The notes under the pieces are model-generated. The model was not told the DNA's origin, searched no databases, and was given only the letters and a program-made list of their open reading frames with translations. DNA of 64,000 nt from Oasisia sp. SBJ-2009 (taxonomy: Eukaryota > Annelida > Polychaeta > Sabellida > Siboglinidae): contig OZ024854.1 in the NCBI GenBank assembly GCA_964017155.1, positions 51,315,596-51,379,595 on the forward strand, written 5' to 3'. The translations under genes and the position numbers were made by a program. This document shows, piece by piece, positions 47,401 through 57,589 of this stretch; within the stretch, counting starts at the first letter, position 1, and each line of letters begins with the position of its first letter.

Positions 47401-47454
47401 AGGCCATATTCACATGAACATCTTTTAGTTCATCTCTTAACCACTGCACTCTAA
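44278..47454 (+). CDS. LINE ORF2: AP endonuclease and reverse transcriptase
   Basis: About 1058 codons from the ATG at 44278. The frame is open further left only because it runs through the gypsy LTR, so an LTR start is not credible. The AP-endonuclease domain shows GISETWL, IIGDLNAQLP, TYTWIDHCL and NVSDHLPL (about 44450-45210). The reverse transcriptase shows KSPGLDGITAEHL, NYRPITLSSI, FGFRENRGT, ALDAEKCFDS, GTRQGSVLSPYLFN and AYADDI (about 46627, near residue 783). ORF2 overlaps ORF1 by about 140 bases in the +1 frame. The protein nicks target DNA and primes reverse transcription there. No stop or frameshift is seen, so ORF2 is intact although ORF1 is broken. Confidence 0.9.
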   Translation: MTNRTITEDAVNMTCKMTTNNGMTATSRNTTDNDNTTTGHTTTADGETVNPNTNTFTTLKHIGLNAKGFKQSSLYIAELLSDADTVGISETWLRPGELCIIKSTLMNTPALNVLNDEDIVIFAKSGMPTTDPCYVGRPYGGVAVACKHRKNMQYTELDIMSDRIIGVKVCNNSDIVEIVLCVYMPFYNGEAHQTDCYAETIDVLQSVIEQFGAICPIHIIGDLNAQLPKRRLLHRRWYRLPGFNTHSSILYDFINDNDLCVADFTDPQHVQYTYFCDSTATYTWIDHCLTTSQNIVSCNIIPRHADNVSDHLPLCLQTRVLNEQCQPTVLSTDVPHSVTCRWDNLECTNTYHDILHSKLSTMHILTCDANDDSDAVQGLVDSYVVQLNDAMHDAVIEAGCKQKHCNKSKTYWCPELSHLRDRKRFWWRLWNDNDRPRVGAVYETYKYIKKVFRRRIRQCVDRSVNNKYQKLNVMLQNRKLSAFWNVIKQRRITKVKSSLCATYFGEFYGDVMQALPECTVEQTHDKHMVEQYYSDNCYLMGTPEVHQDQVAMLISKLSKNKSPGLDGITAEHLIYGKSSLLCSLLASLYTIILSRACVPTLFTTGLIVPILKKSTLNANIAKNYRPITLSSIHTKMVEALILPDTDLSDTQFGFRENRGTAFACNLLNDITSYFKSQNSPVFVAALDAEKCFDSICHVSLFLKLIHVLPVYEWLLLYNWYDKLNAVVKWNGSYSKPFDVTRGTRQGSVLSPYLFNIFINQLLLDLNNCNAGVRIGDTLYNSMAYADDITLFSTNVQDLQNLIDVCDVCMYSKRWKFKFGVEKSKCMIVGKCPLYQDPKWRLGNKCLCNEESLNILGNVFNQGGNNASHVTNILTKCRQSFYGLGNAGMLYPGATPGVQAYLYTCICQPTLTYGLECMRRLESAQGKLIKQSLGLSKLSHNTALLKALNIEKIEDIVNRNVLSLYSRIFKVESPARRLMQHLLSRFICYGETVPGTLLYRVVSMGESPSKRAFNYQHVPQSSATNDGLVDSIRHLLFTDNFNRPYSHEHLLVHLLTTAL

Positions 47455-47657
47455 TATATTACGCGTCTCTTTATTTTAACTGATATACACAATATACACT
47501 GAATTTTACATATTATACCATGCCACTGTATGTATTGTTGCTATTTATTTTATTTTATCAGGTTTTTATTCTCCACCGTGTGTCTTTTATATGTGATTGC
47601 ACGTATGAATATGTATGTAATGTTTCTTCTCCGGCAACGGAGGCTGAATAAATAATA

Positions 47658-48250
47658 ATAAGAAAAGAAAAATTTCTTATTGCCAGAGCAGAAACCGAAT
47701 GATGGTAATGTGCATGCGCGACCGGTTGGCGATGTGTTTAGCGAACATATGTCGACATAATGATTGTTTCAGATACACATGATGCCTTGGTATCGTTTTT
47801 TGACTGATTTAGGCGATCGTAGCGTGGAAACTGTGATAATATAAATCCGCAGAGCTGCTCTGGCAATAAGGGCGAAAAAAATTCTTATTGCCAGAGCAGA
47901 AACGGATGCGCCCCTAGCGGATTTTCAGTGCAAATCTCAGAGCAGCTCTGGCTATAAGAAAAGAAAAATTTCTTATTGCCAGAGCAGAAATCGAATTATG
48001 GTAATTTGCATGCGCGTCCGGTTGGCGATATGTTTAGCGAACACATGTCGACATAGTGATTGTTTCAGATACACATGACGCCTTGGTATCGTTTTTTGAC
48101 TGATTTAGGCGATCGTAGCTGGGAAACTGCGATAAGATCGACCCGCAGAGCTGCTCTGGCAATAAGGGCGAACAAAATCTTATTGCCAGAGCAGACATTT
48201 ATTGATGGTAATGTACAAGCGACTCCGTTTGGCGATATGTTTAGTGACAT
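47658..48250 (+). repeat. Hairpin-rich repeat array A, right part
   Basis: Continuation of the array at 35137-35591 after the LINE. It begins ATAAGAAAAGAAAAATT and holds two spacers of about 150 bases flanked by CCAGAGCAG hairpins, plus a degenerate third. The next feature is a TATG microsatellite. Confidence 0.9.
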
Positions 48251-48260
48251 AGTAATTATT

Positions 48261-48392
48261 TGTATGTATGTATGTATGTATGTATGTATGTATGTATGTA
48301 TGTATGTATGTATGTATGTATGTATGTATGTATGTATGTATGTATGTATGTATGTATGTATGTATGTATGTATGTATGTATGTATGTATGTA
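48261..48392. repeat. (TATG)n microsatellite, left of pogo element
   Basis: About 32 pure copies. The last TA is the target base pair duplicated by the pogo-like element. The same repeat resumes on the other side at 52848. Confidence 0.95.
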
Positions 48393-48419
48393 GAGTAAGG
48401 TGGGGCATAGCGCACAGGG
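48393..48419 (+). repeat. pogo-like left terminal inverted repeat
   Basis: It differs from the right end at one base (A in place of G at position 6). A second direct copy of the core starts nine bases downstream. Confidence 0.9.
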
Positions 48420-48886
48420 TGGGGCATAGCGCCCATACCTCTATTTTGGCGAATATTGCTTTTTGTGGCTCCATATAGCGACCAAATGATTCCTTTCTGC
48501 ATCCCGACGCCACGTAAGCGTGCTTTTGCTGAATATAATCGAGCGCGATGTAAGTATATCTCTTTTACTGTTTCATGGTCATTTGTTATAAAATCGCTTC
48601 CATGTTCATGAATAAAATGACGCTAAATAGCTACGAACTTTTAAAAACTTCGCATAGCTTTCTAAGCTATGTCATATAACCTACATTTCCATGGCCTCAG
48701 ATACGGCGAGCGATAACAGACAATGTCATAAATGACAAATCCTCGGAGTGGTCGCCGATGGGGCATAGCGCCACCTGTGCATTGGGGCAAAGCGCACATC
48801 CCTGTGCGCTATGCCCCATGCGTACGTTGGTATAAACATATAATTGTGTATTCATTTTAGATGGCATATCGTTCTGTAAATACAAT

Positions 48887-48892
<6 letters not shown>

Positions 48893-48974
<82 letters not shown>

Positions 48975-49040
48975 TGTGCGAGCGCGTGTGTGCGTTCGTG
49001 CGTGTGTAAGTGTAAGTGTAAGTGTAAGTGTAAGTGTGTG
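48893..49040. repeat. Compound microsatellite inside the pogo element
   Basis: (TA)n passes into (GT)n and then into a short (AAGTGT)n run, all in the transposase upstream region. Confidence 0.9.
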
Positions 49041-49194
49041 TTTGAGTTTAGCACACACACTGAAACACACACACGAAATATGATGTATACAATAATGTTT
49101 GCCTGTTAACTTTATTAGTATAATTAACTTGTTACATGTTCTTTTGATAGTTATATGGCTAACTGACAGCATTTATATTTTAGATTGAGAAACT

Positions 49195-51020
49195 ATGGTT
49201 CGGAAGTATAAAAGAAAAACTACGCAGGGGAGTTACGGATCTGACCGATTGTCGTTGGCTGTAGCGGCTGTCCGTGAAGGACAGAGCATTCGTGGTGCTG
49301 GGGCAGATTATGGAATCCCGAGGCGAACCCTAATACGCCACTGCTCTGGCAATGTACGTCGACCTGGTGTTGTCGCGATGGGCAGCAAGCGTTGCGTGTT
49401 TTCAAGCGCCTTTGAAGTGGAATTAGTACAGTACGCGAAGGAGATGCCCAAGAAGATGTACGGGTTGACAACGATCGACGTCAGGCGTTTGGCATACGCT
49501 GTTGCGGCGAAATTGGGGGTACATCATCAATTTGATGATGGGCGTGGACTAGCCGGAAAAGACTGGTTGTCTAACTTCATGAGGCGCCACCCAGAGTTAT
49601 CGATTCGTGTACCGATCTCTACTAGCCTGGCCCGCATAGAAGGTTTCAACCGCGAAGCAGTTAAGGCGTTTTTTTGCGTTGTACAAAGACGTCTTGAAAG
49701 AAGGGGATCACAGAGCTACTGCCATTTGGAACTGTGACGAAACAGGCTTCACGACGGTGACGAAGGCGGCGAAAGTCTTGTGTCAAACAGGAACGAGGCA
49801 GGTGCGAAAGGTTTCAAGCGGTGAGCGTGGAAAGAATATCACCGCGCTGTGCTGTGTCAGTGCTGCCGGGTCTTACATCCCGCCGCTGTTTGTCTTTCCT
49901 CGCAAGAGAATGGTGATGTCGCTGATGAATGGTGCTCCTGCTGGATCGATTGGTGCGGTGAATGAACGTGGTTCGGGTTATATCGACGGAGTTCTATTCA
50001 TGAAGTGGCTCAAACACTTCGTCGAGATTACGGGATGCACCAAAGAGCATCCACATCTGCTTCTGTTGGACGGACACGAAAGCCATAAGACCCTCGAGGC
50101 AATCGACTTCGGCAGGGAACATGGGGTCATCATGCTGACATTTCCGCCGCACTGTACCCACCGACTTCAGCCGCTCGATCGAACATTCTTTAAGTCTCTG
50201 AAGTCCGCATTCAGCCGATCGTGCGACAACTGGCTAACATCGAACAGGGGACGAGCCATCACACAGTATGAGGTGATCGCACTGTTTGAGCGAGCGTACA
50301 GCTGTACTGCTACAATACAGACTGCCGTCAATGGATTTGCGACCAGCGGCTTATGGCCGTACAATGACAGCAAATTCGACGCCGAATTCGAGATCCTTGA
50401 GTTGTCATCCCACCCTCCCCAAGTCGCAGCCGTGGGTGAATTCGTTACTGGGGTGACCGACACCCAAAACACCACCTCTCTATCTACTGACCCGACTATG
50501 ACTACAAGCCATGATGACACCGAACACGCAGTCTTCACAGAAGCTGCGAGCGCACCAGATGTCGACACCAGTCCGGTACCCTCTGAAGATGGCATTCGTG
50601 CAGTCATTGCGAGCTGCTCACCGCCGCCACCACCCACAAAGAAGAAAAGGCAAACTAGAACCACTAGCGTAGTCCTGACGTCCTCGCCATACAAGCTTGC
50701 TGCGGAGAAGAAACGTAAAGCGAGAACGCCGAAACAGCCGCTGGTGGCAAAGAAAACTCGAAACGTCAGGTGTGAACAACAGCCAACTCCTGGTCCGTCC
50801 GGGCTCTCCAGGGTGCCACCACGGGGCAACACAAAGCAACACAAAGCAAATCAACGGCGATGAAGATACACAATGTGTCGTGTGCTGCGAGCCTTACGCA
50901 AACAGCAAATCCAGGGAGGTCTGGCTGCAGTGCCTGAGCTGCAAGAAATGGGCACACGCCGCATGCACTGCAGGCGACCCATACTACACCTGTCACAATT
51001 GTGAATCAGACTCAGATTAG
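49195..51020 (+). pseudogene. pogo-like transposase with C-terminal PHD finger, two frameshifts
   Basis: From the ATG at 49195 an N-terminal helix-turn-helix of psq type (SLAVAAVREGQSIRGAGADY) is followed by a CENP-B-like segment (GKDWLSNFMRRHPELSIR). The frame is lost at a T7 run (49669-49675); one T fewer would lead straight into the catalytic domain at 49676. That domain has NCDETGF, LLLLDGHESH and LQPLD, with 35 residues between the second and third Asp (DD35D). A second break is an exact 10-base duplication (50827-50846, CAACACAAAG twice). Without it, the frame runs into a Cys4-His-Cys3 zinc finger (CVVC, CLSC, HAAC, CHNC; 50870-51005), a PHD-type finger that could tether the transposase to chromatin. 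Both lesions are single small events, so inactivation is recent or, for the T run, could be a sequencing error. Confidence 0.85.
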
Positions 51021-52820
51021 AACTAATCTGGACAAAACATTGTCATAGCACACAGCAATATGAACTGTTTCCTTGTGGAACTATCGTTAGTTGTTCGTTT
51101 ATGTAGTGCATTAAATAAAGTTTTGTATTTTTGTTGGTATATATGATTTTGTAGCCTATTTGTAAAAACAAAAACATGCATGCAATTCCATATGGGGCAT
51201 AGCGCCCATCCCTGGCGGAGTGGTGCGCCCAAATTGGGTCGGTGCGCATAATTAATCACACAGCAAAAATATATTACTCGAATCGTGCCAAATTTGTACG
51301 ATATATACTCAATATAGTTAGTGACATATTGTATATGTGTAACAGTTGGAACTGTTACAGTTAAATGGTCGCTAGAGGCGCTGTGGTAGATTGCCATTTG
51401 TTCCCGCCAGAGGGATTGATGTCACCGTGAATGGAACGATTCAAAAAGAGAAAACTAATTTGAAGCAATCACTGGTAAATAATGTATTTCTTTATTTATC
51501 TCTTATATGCTACAGCATAGTTGTATAACTAAATGTGTGTACATAACAGTAGGACTGAGCATTGACTTGATCGAGTCGATAAAGTGAGGATGCAGGGTAC
51601 TTTGAATAGATCGAAACATTTTTATAATTTACAAGGCAATGCCATGTGCTTTTGTTCGAATGTCCCGTGCAAATTATTGTCTTCTATTCATACTGTTAAA
51701 TGTATGGTTATTGCACATAACCTGGGTTCTATAGCTGTGCTCCATAATTGTACATATTTGTCACCACTCCGCCAGCTGGCAGTGATGGTTGTATTCGAAG
51801 AAACTATGATAATAGTAAATGAGTAAACATTGTTTACAACTTGAAATAAAGATGGCGCGTGATAGTTGAGCCTGGTTGGCAGTAAGCTTTATTAGGAATC
51901 GCCCATCGCGTATGATAACCTGTCAATTCCCTTGCTTTTTGACATGCATGTTTATAGTAGGATGTGTATTTGATTTACTTAATGCACCAATGTTTAGGTT
52001 AGATTATAAATGTGTTTCTGCTGTTGCCGTGGTGCGATAGGAAACGTTGGCCCGACCGTCTCGTGTGTCGTAGGAAATGAGAAGGAAACGGCAATATTCT
52101 ATGAAGACTGTCTGGGGGTGTGTACACAATACTGTGACAATTATCTCTATGTTAATGCTGTGTATATAGCCATGAAGTCAGAATTGTGTTTGCTATGTTT
52201 GTACATTAGTTAATCAGGAAAAAGATGGTTTGTATGTTATGCCTGAGTAATTCATGCATGGTTATTTGAAGTCACGTGACCTTGGTAATTGTATCTGTCA
52301 ACAGTGACAGCTGGTTGTGTCTATCACCCTATGACAGTTAATGTCTTGGTGACTTGGTGTGAAGCAACTGTGTACTGTTATCCAACAGAAGTAGCCAGGT
52401 TATTAGAGTAGTGAGTTTGGTAACTGGAATTTCAGCAGTACATGTTCTTTCGATCATGTTGTAAATAGTATATTATTATGTCATAATTATACTGTTATAT
52501 AACAGCTATATTATTGATGCAGTAATCAGTTGAATGACTGCAAGTTATGCAGTGTTTCTTTCAGACAGCATGAGTTTGATTGATATGTTATGGTTTTAGT
52601 GCTATATTATAATGGCTTTATTTATTATCAACATCCAAATGGATACTTATATTTGTCTGTGTGTTCACAGGGTTTTGTATGCCGCTGACTGGAATATGTT
52701 TCAATAAACCACCTGCAACCATCAAATGCCAGTGTTGTGATAATACGCCACACTGGGCGTTACATATATTTGTTATTATATTCCAGTAAGTAAAGCCAAC
52801 ATATGATACAATATGTGTTA
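51021..52820 (+). other. pogo-like element 3' region, no gene
   Basis: 1.8 kb between the transposase and the right terminus. It contains AATAAA at 51114 (a likely poly(A) signal) and one core motif at 51194 followed by GGTGCGCCC/GGTGCGC words. No coding potential is recognised, which is unusually long for a non-coding tail in this superfamily. Confidence 0.6.
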
Positions 52821-52847
52821 CCCTGTGCGCTATGCCCCACCCTACTC
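52821..52847 (-). repeat. pogo-like right terminal inverted repeat
   Basis: Inverse of 48393-48419 with one mismatch. It is directly followed by TA and the TATG microsatellite. Confidence 0.9.
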
Positions 52848-53042
52848 TATGTATGTATGTATGTATGTATGTATGTATGTATGTATGTATGTATGTATGT
52901 ATGTATGTATGTATGTATGTATGTATGTATGTATGTATGTACGTATGTATGTATGTATGTATGTATGTATGTATGTATGTATGTATGTACGTACGTACGT
53001 ACGTACGTACGTACGTACGTACGTATGTATGTGTGTATGTAT
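52848..53042. repeat. (TATG)n with embedded (TACG)n
   Basis: Continues the microsatellite interrupted by the pogo element. From about 52986 to 53024 the unit becomes GTAC, which is self-complementary, and then returns to GTAT. It ends at the truncated 5' end of the RTE LINE. Confidence 0.95.
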
Positions 53043-53044
53043 AG

Positions 53045-55441
53045 GATGAACGCAAGACCACCTGGATGCATCCTCGTTCCAGACATTGGCATATGATCGA
53101 CTTCATCATCACAAGGTGTCGGGATAAGATGGACATCCACAGTACCCGAGTCATGCGTGGAGCAAACTGCTGGACCGATCACCAGATGCTGAGGTCAAAA
53201 GTGGCTTTCAGAATACGACAAAAGCATAACAGGCAAGGGACAAGTAAGCCGACCAAGCTGAACATTGCAAAACTAAGTACCACCAGCCATAGGGAGAGTT
53301 TTGAGCAGGAGATGGACAGTGCTCTCGCCCAATGGGAGGAGAAGGAAAACTCAACACCAGACGAGGAATGGGCTGCTCTGCAGCAGGTCGTGTACAACAC
53401 AGCCAAGACATATCTTGGCAAGCCAGACAGAAAACACCAGGACTGGTTCGACCCAAATGACCAGGAGCTACAGACTCTTATGAACAGAAGAGACCAAGCC
53501 CACCAGAGAGTGTTACAAACCAGGAGCACTAGGTCCACCACTGCAGCATACAAAGATGCCTGCAGATTGCTACAAAAACACACGCGTGCACTGAAGTCAG
53601 ACTGGTGGGAAAGGAAGGCAGTGGAGCTGCAGAGAGCTGCTGACAGTAACAACATGAAGGGCTTCTCCAATGGGCTGAAGGAAGTGTGGGGACCCAAAAA
53701 GAAGGGACCTGTTCAACTGAAATCAACAGATGGAATGGAGACCTTCTCTGACAGCAAGAGAGTTTTGGCAAGATGGAGTGAACACTTCCAGAAGCTACTC
53801 AACGTCCCTGGCGACATAGATCACGAAGCTCTGGACAACATCCCGCAGCGCATTATCAAGACAAGCCTCGATGAGATTCCAACTACGGATGAGATGGCTA
53901 GAGCAATCGCCGGCCTGAAAGATGGCAAAGCACCTGGAGGAGATGGAATTCCCGCAGAAGTATGGAAGCACGGAGGAGACAATCTGTTCAGCAGATTGCA
54001 CCAACTAATCACCAATGCCTGGGAGGTGGGTTCTGTACCACAAGCATGGAAGGATGCCAGCATTGTAACCATCTACAAGAAAGGTGATCGAACAGACTGT
54101 GGGAACTATAGAGGAATCTCTCTTCTTTCCATAGCGGACAAGATCTTCGCGAGGATCCTCCTCAACAGACTATCTACCCACATAACACCAGAGGTAGTTC
54201 CGGAGACACAATGTGGCTTCAGAGGTAACCGGAGCACCGTGGATATGATATTTTGTCTCCGACAACTACAAGAAAAATGCATTCAACAGGACCGATCACT
54301 GTACATGGTATTTGTCGACTTCAGCAAGGCGTTCGATACAGTTGGGAGGACTGGGCTATGGCAGCTACTGAGGAAGTATGGCTGCCCAGAGAAGTTCACA
54401 ACAATGATCGAGGCACTACATACTGGAATGATGGCGAATGTTAGTGTTGGAGGAGAAGTCTCAGAATCGTTCAGTGTCACAAATGGGGTCAAGCAAGGTT
54501 GTGTACTGGCCCCCACGCTCTTCTCCATCTTCCTATCAGCAATGCTCGACGAGGCTTTCCGAGACATGGGGGATGGAGTCTACATACAGTCCAGACAGAA
54601 CGCTGACCTATTCAACGTCGGACACTTCAGAGCAAAGACCAAGACTACTCGGATACTGATGAGAGAGCTGCTATTCGCAGATGACAGTGCACTGGTTGCA
54701 CACTCTGCTGAAGAGATGCAGAAAATAGTGGATGCTTTCTCCGATGCGTCAAAGAAGTTCGGCCTGAAGATTAACATCAAGAAGACCGAGGTGCTGTACC
54801 AATCCAACTCTACAAGAACCCGAGAGGAGGATATCATGGTTGATGGAAACAAGCTGAACTCTGTTCTAGAATTCACCTACCTCGGAAGCACTATATCAAG
54901 TGATGGATGCATTGACGATGAAATACAGAGGAGGATGGCCAAGGCTAGTGCATCTTTCGGCCGACTACGCCAGAGACTCTGGAACAACCACCATGTGTCC
55001 ATGGGGGTTAAAGGCAAGATATACCGTGCAATCGTGCTGTCCACCCTCCTATACGGAGCTGAGGCCTGGACAGTGTACAGACGACAGGTGAAAAAGCTGC
55101 ATGCCTTCATGATGCGACATCTGCGTTCGATCATGAGGATAACCTGGATGGACAAAGTGACAAACAAGGACATACTAGAACGAACAGGGCTGCTATCTAT
55201 GGAAGATCTTCTGATCAGAAAGAATCTCCGGTGGACTGGACAACTTATGAGGATGTCACCAGACAGGCTACCGAAGCAGGTTCTCTACTCGCAACTGTCT
55301 TCTGGTCAGAGAAAGAGAGGGCGCCCTCGTCTCCGGTTCAAAGATACCATCAAGAGAAACCTGAAGATGAGAGACATAAAGATCGACTCATGGACATCAC
55401 TCTCACAGCAGAGAGACAAATGGAGAGCAACAGTCAAGTGA
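53045..55441 (+). pseudogene. RTE ORF2 fragment: endonuclease end and reverse transcriptase
   Basis: About 798 codons are open to TGA. The first ATG (53066) lies inside the frame, which is open from 53045 (ERKTTWMHPRSRHWHMIDFI), so there is no native start. The end of the AP endonuclease is shown by NCWTDHQMLRSK. The reverse transcriptase has GKAPGGDGIPAEVW, NYRGISLLSIADK, CGFRGNRSTVDMIF, FVDFSKAFDTV, VKQGCVLAPTLFS and LFADDSALV (about 54672). The C-terminus has the RTE-type WTGQLMRMSPDRLPKQ and RKRGRPRLRFKD segments. No internal stop is present over 2.4 kb, so the copy is young although truncated. Confidence 0.9.
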
Positions 55442-55500
55442 TGGAAGCAGTCTTTGTCGCTTCGCGACCGACAGCATGATGATGATGATGATGTATGTAT
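53045..55500 (+). mobile_element. RTE-type LINE, 5'-truncated
   Basis: The element begins inside its endonuclease domain directly after a TATG microsatellite and ends in GACAGC followed by (ATG)n, a short-repeat tail typical of RTE elements, which passes into more TATG repeats. 5' truncation is the normal result of incomplete reverse transcription. Confidence 0.9.
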
Positions 55501-55620
55501 GTATGTATGTATGTATGTATGTATGTATGTATGTATGTATGTATGTATGTATGTATGTATGTATGTATGTATATATGTATATATGTATGTATATATGTAT
55601 ATAATTATGTATATATCTAT
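55494..55620. repeat. (TATG)n microsatellite after the RTE tail
   Basis: About 20 copies of TATG follow directly on the (ATG)n tail, then degenerate TATATG. Confidence 0.95.
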
Positions 55621-56929
55621 ATATAGTGGCTGCCTTTGTTACATATATCCCACATCACTCTTTTTTGATATGTGTTCAAATAAACCATCCATGTAAGATT
55701 TTGGATAAATGAATAGGGGACAGGATTTCTTCCTGTCTTGCTCTTTTATGTGCAGTGACCTGGTATGTCATACCAGAGCTGCATCTTAATTAATGGAATT
55801 GTTTGTTTTTTGTCAGCATACATACCTATCAGTCTTAATACCAGATGTGATTGAAGTTATTAAGTGGCCAACCTTACAAGGGGTACATACATGTCAATTT
55901 CTTTCAGTATAGTTTTATTTGTGAAAGAAGCACAGTAGAATATTATTGTCTTTGTCGGAAGATTTTCTTGAACTCATGATCTCAACATGTACTCCATGAA
56001 GATATAATGTGTGCATTAATTTGGTTATAATAAAAATAAATAATAAATATATTTAAAACTGTGAAACATAATTACTATAATGCAAACAGTATGCTATACA
56101 GGCTGTAGATACAATATATTGTATTGCTAACAAGCGTACAACCAGCAATGTAATATAAAATTATAAACAACTTAAGTTGCATTTACAGAAAATCAATATT
56201 TTTGAAACTATAGCCAGGGTATATACCGTTCAGCCGGTTCAGGGTTAACAGGATCTACTGTATTATTGACACAGCCCCTATAATCGGTGTACTGCAATTA
56301 GTCAAGGTGCCATGTCAACAATAGCTGGCTGTGCTGAGGCCTGCCTCCTCGGGGAATCTATAAATATATCCACAGGAGGTTGCGTTCGGACGGCAGCTAA
56401 CAGGGTTCAGAGCACGGTTACGCTTCCTGGTCTGACCCATACCAATTACTTAAATAGTTGTGTTATTGGAAAGGAATATAATACAGCAGAGATACTAGTA
56501 GAAAAAGTGGTATGATATATGCTAACTAATCAGTGTATGACGCATGCTGTTAGTCAGAGTGTAGTTAGCGTAGTGATTACATCCATTTTTACGTTACACT
56601 GTGGATGACGAACAAATTTGATAAATTGCATGCATGCATTTTAGCAGAGGTGTTGTATTTTTAAGACGTTTGGTGACTATGTATTTGATATGATTGCAGT
56701 GACTGTGTACACATTTAAGCATTTTCTTAGGTACAGTTTCCTTATTTGTAAGGTCCACCCCTTATAATAATGTGACAAAACATTAACAAGCCGCAAAAGG
56801 GAAAATCAACTACGAGGAAATAGGCGATTATCGGTCACATTCTCGCTACTTCAGAAGCCGCTCATTGTAAACAGCAATAACATTACGCAGACATTGAAAA
56901 GTAATATATTCAAGCACAATTACAAATAC
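55621..56929. other. Unassigned stretch
   Basis: AT-rich, with no supported exon. A 67-codon frame at 56312-56515 has no recognisable motif. Confidence 0.4.
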
Positions 56930-57480
56930 TCCAGATGGATTCAAACACAAATAATTTGAAATGCTAAATTATTTACACATTTACAAATACAGTGAGAATT
57001 TTAAACAAAACTTTTAAAAATCATTTTAACTTTCATAATACAATAAATGCAATATAGCTCGAACAAAAGCAAATGTATTATCGATAGATTTCTGATTGAT
57101 ATTAATGATCTAATATGTAACTGATAACCTTAATTTAATATGCGTTACAAGCTACTAGTATAATAGCTACTATTGTTATTTGTGTACAGCTACATGGCTA
57201 AATAAATACAACAACCTCTTCAACCTTTCACACCCACCTGGCAATGCGGACACACCCTTCATCCATAATACCCCCAGATGTGGGTTCAATTGGGTTCTCC
57301 AATTAACAAGCCGCACTTTCAAGCGGGTTGTTTCATGTTTGAACCAAATCCATTGTAAGCTGGCCTGTTTAATTACAGATACCTGCCATGAAAAAAGGGT
57401 TCTTATATCTGAGGCAAACTTCCCTTACCATGGAAAATAATGAATTAGCAGGTTGGTGCCCATAAGTCATAACTATTGTT
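56930..57480. mobile_element. Decayed copy of the hAT MITE
   Basis: AAATAC-type motifs at 56930-57010 are followed by sequence parallel to 22420-22720. Shared words: CACACCC, TGGCAATG with GGACA, AATTGGGTTCTCCA, TTTGAAC, GATACCTG and GGTGCCCA. No termini or target duplication can be found, so this is an old relic of the element at 22033-23000, same orientation. Confidence 0.65.
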
Positions 57481-57589
57481 GCGCATTTATTGCCAAAACT
57501 ACTGTGTGAAGTAAATATGTCCATCAAAATCGTCTAAATAACTAAATAAAATAATATACTAGCAGAGCTTCAATTTTTTTTGAAGTAAT

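Larger units (their letters stand above)
48393..52847 (+). mobile_element. pogo-like DNA transposon, 4455 bp
   Basis: Inverted termini of 27 bases start GAGTAAGGTGGGGCATAGCG (48393-48419 and, inverted, 52821-52847) with one mismatch. TA flanks each side (48391-48392, 52848-52849), the Tc1/mariner/pogo target. The core GGGGCATAGCGC recurs at 48402, 48421, 48760, 48784 (one mismatch), 48806 (inverted), 51194 and 52827 (inverted), probably transposase-binding sites. It carries one transposase gene (49195-51020), now broken. The element is dead on its own but might still be mobilised by a relative because both ends are intact. Confidence 0.92.

Noticed and set aside
50167..50854. 225-codon and shorter minus-strand frames
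   Set aside because: Antisense shadows of the transposase coding region.
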